Part shown: one piece after another, positions 7,248-14,989 of the stretch | Layout: each line of letters opens with the position of its first letter | Position numbering within the stretch: position 1 is the stretch's first letter | NCBI RefSeq assembly: GCF_010448835.1 | Contig: NZ_CP048409.1 | Span: forward strand, 1-64,000 | Length of the DNA stretch: 64,000 nucleotides | Direction: 5' to 3' | Origin: Draconibacterium halophilum | Lineage (GTDB): Bacteria > Bacteroidota > Bacteroidia > Bacteroidales > Prolixibacteraceae | The notes under the pieces: generated by a model | What the model saw: the letters and a program-made list of their open reading frames with translations, nothing else | Told to the model about the DNA's origin: nothing | Databases searched by the model: none | Program-made: the position numbers and the translations under genes

Positions 7248-9962
7248 TTATTCAAAATACCTATCAATCATTTCAATAAGTTTTCCCTTGTTTATAGGCT
7301 TGGCAATATAATCATCACAACCAGAGATTCTTGCCTGTTCCCGATCACCTTGTAAAGCATGTGCTGTTTGAGCAATTATTTTTACCTTCTTATTAAATTT
7401 TCTTATTTTTTCAGTTGCTTCTAAACCATTCATTCCCGGCAATTTAATATCCATTAAAACAAGGTCGAAATTTGAGTTATTTTTACATATTTCAACTGCT
7501 TCAGTTCCGTTTCTGGCTATCTGAATATTTTTAGCTATGTCTTTTATAATCGTTGATAAGTATAAAGAACTGACATCATCATCCTCAACAATTAGAATAT
7601 TCAAATTTTTTGCTTTGTCAGAGATCTTATTTTGAACCTTCGTTTTACTTTTTGTCTCTGATTTTACGGGCTTATATGATACTGTAAAGAAAAATGTTGA
7701 ACCTTTGTTTTCTTCTGATTCCACCCAAACAGTTCCACCTAACATCTCGACATAAGATTTCACAATTGCCAGCCCCAGTCCAGATCCTTCACGTGCCTGT
7801 TTGTCTTCAATGTCGGCCTGCTCAAAACGGTTGAAAACAGCGTCTTTCCTTGCAGCAGGAATTCCAATGCCAGTGTCTTTCACATAAAATTCAAGTAAAT
7901 CAACTTTCTTTTCACAGCCAATTTTAATGCTTCCTTTTTCAGTAAATTTAATTGCGTTTTTTATAAGGTTCGTAAGAATTGAATCTAATTTGTTTTTATC
8001 CGAAATTATAAAAGATTCATTCTCCGATAATTTATTTTCTAGGGTTAACTTCAATCCTTTCTTTGTTGCTTCAAAATTGAAAAAATCATATAGGGCTAAA
8101 ATATGTTTACTAATATTTAGTTTATTTGAATTTATAGTTATTTGTCCGGAATCAATTTTTGAAATTTCAATGATATCATTGACCGTACTCAACATCCGAT
8201 TACCACTTTTTTTAATAATCTCAATGTATTTTTGCTGCTGTGCTCCAGTCAGGTCGTGTTCTTGCAATAAACTAGTGAACCCCAGAATTCCATTCATAGG
8301 TGTTCGGATTTCATGGCTCATATTAGCCAGAAAAGCTGATTTTAAGCGGTCGCTTTCTTCTGCTTTTTCTTTGGCTTTTCGTAGTTCTATCTCCATTTGT
8401 TTTCGCTCGGTGATATCAATTTCAATACCATCCCAACAAGCTACTCCATTAATTATGCGTGGTTTTGAGATGAAATAAGCCCACCTGATGTTTCCATTGG
8501 GAGTAATTGCTCTTGCCTCTGCTTCAAATACAGACATGTTTTTTAATGCTTCTTTTTCTTTTTCAATAAGCCCTTCAACATCATCAGGGTGCAACTTGCC
8601 ATAAATTAAATTCGCATCTTCTTTTGCTTCTTCCTCCGTACAGCCATATAAATCTTGTACATTGTTACTAATGTAGTTGAATTGCCTACGATTTTCATCA
8701 AGCATGGCTACCTGATAAATCATGCCATTAACAAAATTATCGGAGATAAGTCTTAATTGTTTTTCACTTTCTTCCGCTTCTTTCTTGGCTTTCAGTAATT
8801 TTTCTTCGGCTTTTTTACGATCTGTGATATCTCTGCCAACACCAAGAACTCCGATTATATCATTGTTACTACCGGCTAGCGGCGTTTTTATAGTTTCCAG
8901 TATTTCAGAATGACCATCAATAGCAAATGTAATTTCTTCTTCATTAATGATAGGACCTCCTGCATTCATTGCGCGGTTATCATGATTTCTGAAAAAATCC
9001 GCTAATTCTTTTTCTACAAAATCATAGTCAGTTTTACCGATTATTTCACTTTTACTTTTACCAAAGAAATCTTCAAAACGTTTATTACAATTTAAGTATA
9101 TTCCATTGGTATCTTTCACCCAAATCAAATCAGGAGTAGCGTTAACAATTGTCTTGAGTAATCTTCTGTTTTCTTCTGCTTTTTCTTTAGCCTCAATAAG
9201 TTGGCTTTCCAACTCTTTTCTTTCCGAGATATCAACGCCCACGCCCACGCTTCTTCCATCGGGAATTTCCACATTGGCCCAGGTAGTTTCAATATCTCGC
9301 CCATCTTTTGTGCGCATAATTAAATCCTGAAATACAGGCTGGAGAGCTGCCATAAATCCTAAAACGTGCTCACGATATTCAGGGTCAGGATAAGCGAGTT
9401 CCATAATATTATTATGCTGCGCATCTTCATTCGTCCAGCCAGTTATGTTTTCTACCGCATTATTCAAAATTACCGAATTTACTTCACTGTCGTAAATAGT
9501 TACCATAACCGGTATAGTGTCGATAATGGTTTGTAGAAGCTGTTTCTCGTTATTCAGCTGTTCTGTACGTTCTTTAACTTGTTGTTCTAATTTTAACTGA
9601 TGATTTGCAAGTAGCTTTCGTTGCTTTTTTTGTTCCAAAATTACACCAATCATAAACATAAAGTTGGAAAGATAATCTTGGTAGGGCTGAAACTTATTCG
9701 TATCTGAAAGCGTCAGGTTTATATATCCGTAAAAAGAATCATCCACTTGGATTGGCAGGGAGATTTTTTTTGATTCATGATTGGAAATTTCCTCCTGATT
9801 GCCGTAATATTTAGCTTTTTCAATGCCTGGCACATCCAATAATCCTTTACAAACAAAACTAAATATTGAATCTTCATTTGGCAGGTTTATAACAAAATTT
9901 TGCATGAGCATTAGTTTCCCTAATACTTTTGAATCAAGCGGATCTAAGGATTTTGATAACAT
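7248..9962 (-). CDS. soluble multi-PAS hybrid sensor histidine kinase
   Basis: A 904-residue hybrid kinase without a membrane segment. Order: an N-terminal GAF-like region (about 5-110), a coiled coil, three PAS/PAC units (about 145-255, 265-385, 400-525), each ending in a DI(S/T)(E/D)RK motif, then HisKA with phospho-His550 in NMSHEIRTPMNG, HATPase with NLIKNAIKFT, DTGIGIP and GSGLGLAIVKS, and a C-terminal receiver with Asp838 in LMDIKLPGMNG. No DNA-binding output is attached. The frame extends to a TTG at 9971 that overlaps the upstream stop; I prefer ATG 9962. It is co-transcribed with the MEDS protein, which probably gates it. The signal is unknown. Confidence 0.93.
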   Translation of the reverse strand: MLSKSLDPLDSKVLGKLMLMQNFVINLPNEDSIFSFVCKGLLDVPGIEKAKYYGNQEEISNHESKKISLPIQVDDSFYGYINLTLSDTNKFQPYQDYLSNFMFMIGVILEQKKQRKLLANHQLKLEQQVKERTEQLNNEKQLLQTIIDTIPVMVTIYDSEVNSVILNNAVENITGWTNEDAQHNNIMELAYPDPEYREHVLGFMAALQPVFQDLIMRTKDGRDIETTWANVEIPDGRSVGVGVDISERKELESQLIEAKEKAEENRRLLKTIVNATPDLIWVKDTNGIYLNCNKRFEDFFGKSKSEIIGKTDYDFVEKELADFFRNHDNRAMNAGGPIINEEEITFAIDGHSEILETIKTPLAGSNNDIIGVLGVGRDITDRKKAEEKLLKAKKEAEESEKQLRLISDNFVNGMIYQVAMLDENRRQFNYISNNVQDLYGCTEEEAKEDANLIYGKLHPDDVEGLIEKEKEALKNMSVFEAEARAITPNGNIRWAYFISKPRIINGVACWDGIEIDITERKQMEIELRKAKEKAEESDRLKSAFLANMSHEIRTPMNGILGFTSLLQEHDLTGAQQQKYIEIIKKSGNRMLSTVNDIIEISKIDSGQITINSNKLNISKHILALYDFFNFEATKKGLKLTLENKLSENESFIISDKNKLDSILTNLIKNAIKFTEKGSIKIGCEKKVDLLEFYVKDTGIGIPAARKDAVFNRFEQADIEDKQAREGSGLGLAIVKSYVEMLGGTVWVESEENKGSTFFFTVSYKPVKSETKSKTKVQNKISDKAKNLNILIVEDDDVSSLYLSTIIKDIAKNIQIARNGTEAVEICKNNSNFDLVLMDIKLPGMNGLEATEKIRKFNKKVKIIAQTAHALQGDREQARISGCDDYIAKPINKGKLIEMIDRYFE

Positions 9963-9967
9963 TCGGA

Positions 9968-10591
9968 TCAATTTGTAAGATCGTTTAAAAATTCATCAGG
10001 ATTTATATAAAATGGATTGCGAACTACAGTCCCCCGAAGAATCATATAGGGATGTACTTTTAAAATATCCAGAATAGATGAACCACTGAAATCATTACTG
10101 TTATACTGGCAAACGGTTGTTATGGGATATTCTTCAATCAGTTTATTTACTTTCGACTCATACTCCAACAGTTTTTCTCCACCCTTTATTTGCTCAATAT
10201 TTTTTGTCATCTCGCCAATTATCCTTGCTCCGGACAAATTTTGGGTTACGCTTCTGTTGTGAAAGCTTTTTAATAGAGATATCATTCTGTTAGGATCGAA
10301 TTCATTGTCTTCAAAATAGGTTTCATTGGCACCAGACAAAGTAAACTTATCTGATTCCAAATAATCATAGAGTGATATTCCATTTTGCTGTAAAAAATGA
10401 TTAATTTTCTTCTTGTCTTCCTTATCTGAAAAACAGGCGACTTTTTCGTTTGATTTCAGACCGCTAAGGATAAATTTTGAAATGGAATCAGTACGTTCTT
10501 CTTCATCACTATAAATTTGACAGATATGAATTCCTGAATCAAATTGCTCATTTGTAAATCCTAATGATACCTTTTTATTCTTTATACACAT
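9968..10591 (-). CDS. MEDS (DcmR-like sensory) domain protein
   Basis: A 207-residue protein that is almost wholly a MEDS domain (methanogen/methylotroph DcmR sensory domain), a RecA-like fold lacking ATPase motifs. Recognisable blocks are GIHICQIYSDEEER at the start, FILSGLKSNEKVACFSD, RIIGEMT, and a C-terminal TTVCQYN...LKVHPYMI stretch. MEDS proteins accompany histidine kinases and anti-sigma systems and are thought to bind hydrocarbon derivatives or other small ligands. The protein has no signal peptide. Its stop lies 5 bp before the kinase ATG, so the two form an operon and probably a two-piece sensor. The ligand is unknown. Confidence 0.85.
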   Translation of the reverse strand: MCIKNKKVSLGFTNEQFDSGIHICQIYSDEEERTDSISKFILSGLKSNEKVACFSDKEDKKKINHFLQQNGISLYDYLESDKFTLSGANETYFEDNEFDPNRMISLLKSFHNRSVTQNLSGARIIGEMTKNIEQIKGGEKLLEYESKVNKLIEEYPITTVCQYNSNDFSGSSILDILKVHPYMILRGTVVRNPFYINPDEFLNDLTN

Positions 10592-11222
10592 GATTCAATT
10601 AATGTAATTAATTTTAACCAGCAATGCAAAATATTACCGATTTATATGGTTCATGGTGCCTGTGTAACAGGTATGTATTGGAATAGCCAACAAAACAGAC
10701 CGCGGTCCTTCAGCTGTTTAAACTCCTATATCAGCTAAGGCTCTGACAATTCCCGGAAGGGTTTAACAAAGTAACTTTATGATTTATTTTTTTTTTGATA
10801 TACTGATACATTTTTTCACCAAATGATTAGCTGAATATTAAAAATAATACTTGCAATTAATACAACTATAGTTTCACTAAATGTATAATCATTGTAATAT
10901 CGATCATCTAAAAAAGATCAATCAAATCATTTGTATTATGCTATTTTTGAAGGAAACTTTTATTCAACTAAATCGTTTTGGATTAAATTTGGTGTTCTTT
11001 CGCATAAACATGTTCGTATAGTTCCTTTAGTGCTTTATTAATGAACTCCCCCGCCGCAGAGCAGAAGGGGTATCAATAAGGAATTAATCGTTTAATCGCC
11101 CCAAGGGGCGGGGAATAAAACCTATAGATCACTCGACAAAAGCTCGGGATCAGTTCGACTTTGTAATTCCAGTTCACTTTGTTTCTGAAATCAAAGTCTC
11201 ACTGAGATAATTCATAAGCGAG
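10592..11222. other. 630-bp gene-free region
   Basis: No coding frame of convincing composition was found on either strand. The left half is AT-rich and must hold the promoter of the MEDS-kinase operon, but I found no clean TAnnTTTG box. It includes a small CCTG-TGTAA-CAGG hairpin near 10669. The right part (11043-11118) is a GC-rich dispersed repeat, listed separately. Confidence 0.5.
11043..11118. repeat. GC-rich intergenic repeat with CCCC/GGGG hairpins
   Basis: The segment runs from ACTCCCCCGCCGCAGAG through AGAAGGGGTATC to CGCCCCAAGGGGCGGGG, giving two GC-rich stems in otherwise AT-rich DNA. Repeats of this type, ending in GGGGAATAAAACC, recur between genes in Bacteroidota. That family assignment is from memory and needs a self-comparison of the genome. 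Confidence 0.45.
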
Positions 11223-11495
11223 TTAAAGAACAATCACCCCTTCAATTTTATCCGCCTTTTCAGTTATCTCAACAATCTGATCCGCCGATTCCATAAGTGT
11301 TACACAGGTAACCGAAACGTGTTTCAGGTTAGCAGTATGCTTAAATGTTACATTTCCTTCCTTCGGAAGAATGGCTTTTATTTGCTCAACCTTACCATCT
11401 TCATTAGGTGTTATAAATTTAAACATATATTTCAGCGGCCAGGTTTCCGTTTCCATTAACCGGTAGCGCAGGTTTTTATATTTATCAGTACTCAT
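11223..11495 (-). CDS. DUF493 (YbeD/UPF0250) family protein
   Basis: A 90-residue small cytoplasmic protein of the DUF493/YbeD family, an ACT-like fold with the pattern WPLKYMFKFITP at the start, a central NVTFKHTANLKHVSVTCVT strand pair and a C-terminal IEGVIVL strand. The family is widespread and thought to be regulatory or ligand-binding, without a proven activity in most species. I chose ATG 11495; a GTG three codons upstream is possible. It is transcribed away from the large regulator gene and appears to be monocistronic. Confidence 0.85.
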   Translation of the reverse strand: MSTDKYKNLRYRLMETETWPLKYMFKFITPNEDGKVEQIKAILPKEGNVTFKHTANLKHVSVTCVTLMESADQIVEITEKADKIEGVIVL

Positions 11496-11696
11496 ATTTT
11501 TCACTTACTTTTAGTAATACAGCTAAGGCTTTCTTTTCGTTCACTATTTTAACCAAAAATTTAATTTTGGTGCTGCGATACGAGGGCTTAAAATTCCATG
11601 CAAATATTAGAATTTTAGACTAATTTCAACTCTTAACATTATTATTGTATTTTAGGAACTGGTTTTAATTAATTATTCAACCAACAAACCTGAGAT

Positions 11697-14567
11697 TTGA
11701 AAAAGACTTTACTTATATTAATTCTTATTTTCCCCTTGCTTGGTATTGGCCAGGTAAAAAGGATTGGAGTACCCAATATTCTGAATTATACGAAAGCAGC
11801 TTATAATGCCGGAACCCAAAACTGGGGGGTAGCACAAGACCCGAATGGGTTTATGTATTTCGCCAATAACGATGGCCTTCTTCGTTTTGATGGTCTTAAC
11901 TGGGATTTGTTTCAGGTCTCAACCACTTCTGCTGTGCGGTCAGTTTGTATCGATGATGAAGGAGTAATTTATATTGGGCTGGATGACGATTTTGGAATTT
12001 TTGAAACCTATTCGGAAAGTGGCCCGGTATTTCATAGTTTGCTCGACAAACTCCCCGACAGTACTATTGAAACTGATATTATCTGGAAAATTTACAACAC
12101 ACAATATGGCATCGTCTTTCAATCCTATCAGAACATTTTTATTTATAACAATGGAGCGATACAGACAATTAAACCTGAAGAAGCGTTTTCCTATTCATTT
12201 TATGTAAACAAACGGCTCTTCTTTCACGAACCGGGAGTGGGTTTGTTCGAATATATAAATGGGTTTGTAAACAAAGTCCCCTGGGCAGAAGAACTTCAGA
12301 ACAACGAAATATTGTCGATGGTAAGTTTTTTCGAGAATCATTTATTAATTGGAACAGCACAGGAAGGTTGGTTCGAATACAAAAGTGGGAAGCTCGAAAA
12401 ATGGGATGTCCCTGCCAACGAACAGGTTAAAAAAGATATTTTGTTTTGCGCAATAAAACTAAGCGGCAACAACCTGGCCATTGGAACAATATTGAACGGA
12501 TTGATTATTGCCGATTCTGATGGCAATATTATTCAACAGTTAAACCGCGATAACGGACTGCAAAACAACACCGTTCTTAGCCTTAACACCGACCATTCAG
12601 GCAACTTATGGCTTGGCCTCGATAATGGTATTGACTATATCGAGCTAAACTCGCCTTTAAGCTATATATCAAGCGAAGAGGGAATAAGTACCGGCTATTG
12701 CTCCATTGTGCATAATAATATTCTTTATTTGGGAACCAACCAGGGACTTTTTGCCAAACCCTTCAGTCCAACCGTTCAGAATACTACTGAATCTTTTGAG
12801 TTGATTTCAGGAACAGAAGGCCAAGTATGGAGTTTAAAAGTAATTGATAAGCAATTGTTTTGTGGCCACCACCTGGGAACTTTCATTATTAATGGAAAAA
12901 AAGCCACTCAAATCAGCAGTGAGCCCGGAGGCTGGACTTTCATTCAGTTAACCAAATCGCCTGAACTGGCTATTGGAGGAAATTACAGCGGAATTTCCCT
13001 ATATCATTTTGAAGAAAACCAATGGAAATTTAAACAGAAAATTAAAGGCTTCAGCGAGTCGAGTCGTTTTTTAACGGAAGATAACAACGGCAATATTTGG
13101 GTAAGCCATGGAACACGAGGTGTTTTTCGTGTTCGTTTAAACACCCGCCGCGATTCGGCAATCAACGTTAAAAAGTATAGTACTAATGATGGATTACCCC
13201 AGGATCATCTCAATATTCTTCTCAACATTGGTGATCCATGGATTATTTCAACAGTTGACGGAATATACATTTACAATGGTGCTACCGACCGCTTTGAAAA
13301 AGACCAGTCAAGAAACGAGATGTTTGACCTTGACGATCGCCTAAAATATGTCGAGGAAGATATACAGGGAAATTACTGGTACATTACTGAAAGCGGTGTA
13401 GGAGTTCTTCTTAAAAACGACGATGGGAGTTACACCAAGCTTACAACTCCATTTAAACAACTGAACAACAAACTGGTGCAAGAGTGGGAATTCCTCTATG
13501 TACATGGTACCGACAATGTGTTTATCGCCACCGAAGATGGCTTCGCACATTACTCTTCGCGTATTGTTGCATCATACAATCAGCCATTTCCCAGTTTTAT
13601 TACCAGCGTGGATATTCCTAATTCCGACACGGTTATTTTTCCAAACGAACTGCAAACCCAATTTGAGTTCCCCTTCCAAAAGAATGCATTTCGTTTTCAT
13701 TTTTCAGCACCGTTCTATCCCAACCCCGAGCAACTTGAGTTTAGCTATTTTATCGACAATTATTCTGAAGCCTGGTCCCCCTGGTCCTCCGATAATTACC
13801 GCGATATAAACAATCTGCCTGAAAATGATTATAAATTTCGAGTAAAGGCCAGGAATAGTTTTGGCATTGAAAGCGAAGAGGCCAGCTTTTCTTTTGTGAT
13901 CACCCCGCCCTGGCATCGTTCAAAAATGGCCATATACGTTTACATTTTCATTCTATTTATATTGGTGTTAATTGTGGCCTGGATTATTAACAGACGCTTT
14001 GAAAAATCGCGAAAAGAAGAACGCAAGAAACACGAAAAAACACTTCGGAAGAGGGAAAAAGAATTTAAAGAACAGTCGTTGGTTGCCGAAAAGGAAATTA
14101 TTCGTTTAAAGAATGAAAAACTAGAGGCCGAAAAACTCGCACTGGATAAGGAGTTGGCCAACCAAACGTTGAGTATCGTCAATAAAAATAAGTTCCTCAT
14201 GAAAATAAACCAGGAACTAAAGCAGGTAGCTAATGAAACTTCTGATGGAGCCCTTAAAACGAAAATGGCCATTTTAAAAAAACGTATTGAAAAAGAGATC
14301 GATAATCAGCATCAAAAGAAAATATTCGAAAGTTATTTTGAAGAAGTGCATGCTGATCTCTTTAATCGTTTAAAAGATAAATTCCCGCAGTTATCACCAA
14401 AAGATTTGAGGCTTTGCGCCTACATTCGAATGAATATGTCGACCAAGGAAATAGCAACATTGTTAAACATCTCTGATCGCGGAGTGGAAATCAGTCGATA
14501 TCGACTTCGAAAAAAACTTAATATTTCACGTGATGTAAATCTATCTACCTTCCTTCTGAACTTTTAA
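11697..14567 (+). CDS. membrane-tethered propeller/Y_Y_Y transcriptional regulator of the glucan locus
   Basis: A 956-residue one-component regulator. A signal peptide (1-19, ending GIGQ) leads a periplasmic two-component-regulator propeller (about 20-640) with blades such as GNLWLGLDNGIDYIE, then a Y_Y_Y domain (about 665-735). A single membrane helix follows (744-764), then a long charged coiled coil (770-840) and a C-terminal LuxR-type helix-turn-helix (about 890-950: LSPKDLRLCAYIRMNMSTKEIA). It is built like a hybrid two-component sensor without its kinase. Start is TTG 11697: an in-frame TGA lies two codons upstream and the signal peptide begins here. It precedes susC, so it is the likely activator of the PUL; 11-bp repeats upstream of susC are candidate binding sites. 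Confidence 0.92.
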   Translation: MKKTLLILILIFPLLGIGQVKRIGVPNILNYTKAAYNAGTQNWGVAQDPNGFMYFANNDGLLRFDGLNWDLFQVSTTSAVRSVCIDDEGVIYIGLDDDFGIFETYSESGPVFHSLLDKLPDSTIETDIIWKIYNTQYGIVFQSYQNIFIYNNGAIQTIKPEEAFSYSFYVNKRLFFHEPGVGLFEYINGFVNKVPWAEELQNNEILSMVSFFENHLLIGTAQEGWFEYKSGKLEKWDVPANEQVKKDILFCAIKLSGNNLAIGTILNGLIIADSDGNIIQQLNRDNGLQNNTVLSLNTDHSGNLWLGLDNGIDYIELNSPLSYISSEEGISTGYCSIVHNNILYLGTNQGLFAKPFSPTVQNTTESFELISGTEGQVWSLKVIDKQLFCGHHLGTFIINGKKATQISSEPGGWTFIQLTKSPELAIGGNYSGISLYHFEENQWKFKQKIKGFSESSRFLTEDNNGNIWVSHGTRGVFRVRLNTRRDSAINVKKYSTNDGLPQDHLNILLNIGDPWIISTVDGIYIYNGATDRFEKDQSRNEMFDLDDRLKYVEEDIQGNYWYITESGVGVLLKNDDGSYTKLTTPFKQLNNKLVQEWEFLYVHGTDNVFIATEDGFAHYSSRIVASYNQPFPSFITSVDIPNSDTVIFPNELQTQFEFPFQKNAFRFHFSAPFYPNPEQLEFSYFIDNYSEAWSPWSSDNYRDINNLPENDYKFRVKARNSFGIESEEASFSFVITPPWHRSKMAIYVYIFILFILVLIVAWIINRRFEKSRKEERKKHEKTLRKREKEFKEQSLVAEKEIIRLKNEKLEAEKLALDKELANQTLSIVNKNKFLMKINQELKQVANETSDGALKTKMAILKKRIEKEIDNQHQKKIFESYFEEVHADLFNRLKDKFPQLSPKDLRLCAYIRMNMSTKEIATLLNISDRGVEISRYRLRKKLNISRDVNLSTFLLNF

Positions 14568-14666
14568 GAAAATCATTTCCTGTTGTATAGCATATATAAC
14601 ATGAGATATTAAATCCCATTAAAACACAGACACACCAATGCTGATTATCAATTGTCTAACTAACTA

Positions 14667-14710
14667 TTGATGTATTTTTGATGTATTTTTGATTTATCCG
14701 AGATGTGTTT
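14667..14710 (+). promoter_or_regulatory. 11-bp direct-repeat array, candidate activator site
   Basis: TTGATGTATTT occurs twice in direct tandem (14667-14677, 14678-14688). It is followed in phase by TTGATTTATCC (14689-14699) and GAGATGTGTTT (14700-14710), with TTGAAGGGCTA next. The 11-bp period is about one helical turn, so successive units face the same side of the helix, as expected for cooperative regulator binding. Confidence 0.6.
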
Positions 14711-14921
14711 TTGAAGGGCTATTTTCTAGTCATTTTCGGATTAATTCATCAATCTTCGAATTGTTAATTTTTGTTTAACCAATAATAAATGTTTAAGATT
14801 GTACCAATATTGTACATGTAACAATAAGATATTAACTATTGCTAATCTAAATACTATGAATTTAAATCACACTTTGGATCCCTCCAGAACTATTATTCCA
14901 TTTATAAAGGAGTCTTAAACA

Positions 14922-14942
14922 ATCTAAATTCACAATTTAGAT
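14922..14942 (+). promoter_or_regulatory. perfect inverted repeat in the susC leader
   Basis: ATCTAAATT (14922-14930) and AATTTAGAT (14934-14942) form a perfect 9-bp stem with a CAC loop, 47 bp before the susC ATG. It could be an operator or an mRNA hairpin that shapes translation of susC. Confidence 0.45.
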
Positions 14943-14989
14943 ATGATGTGCATAAATTGACTATTAATACTATTATCAAAATTAGATCT

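Larger units (their letters stand above)
14568..14989 (+). promoter_or_regulatory. PUL control region upstream of susC
   Basis: This 422-bp AT-rich region separates the regulator from susC and holds no gene. It contains the 11-bp direct repeats at 14667-14710, a near-palindrome GTACCAATATTGTAC near 14811, and a perfect hairpin just before the start. I could not find a convincing TAnnTTTG box, so the promoter may depend on the activator. Confidence 0.5.

Noticed and set aside
7927..8478. 183-codon plus-strand ORF in the hybrid kinase gene
   Set aside because: Antisense shadow across HisKA and HATPase domains; Ser/Phe/Leu-rich without domains.
14948..14989. Extended N-terminus of SusC
   Set aside because: The upstream frame has no signal-peptide logic; the signal peptide follows ATG 14990 or 15008.
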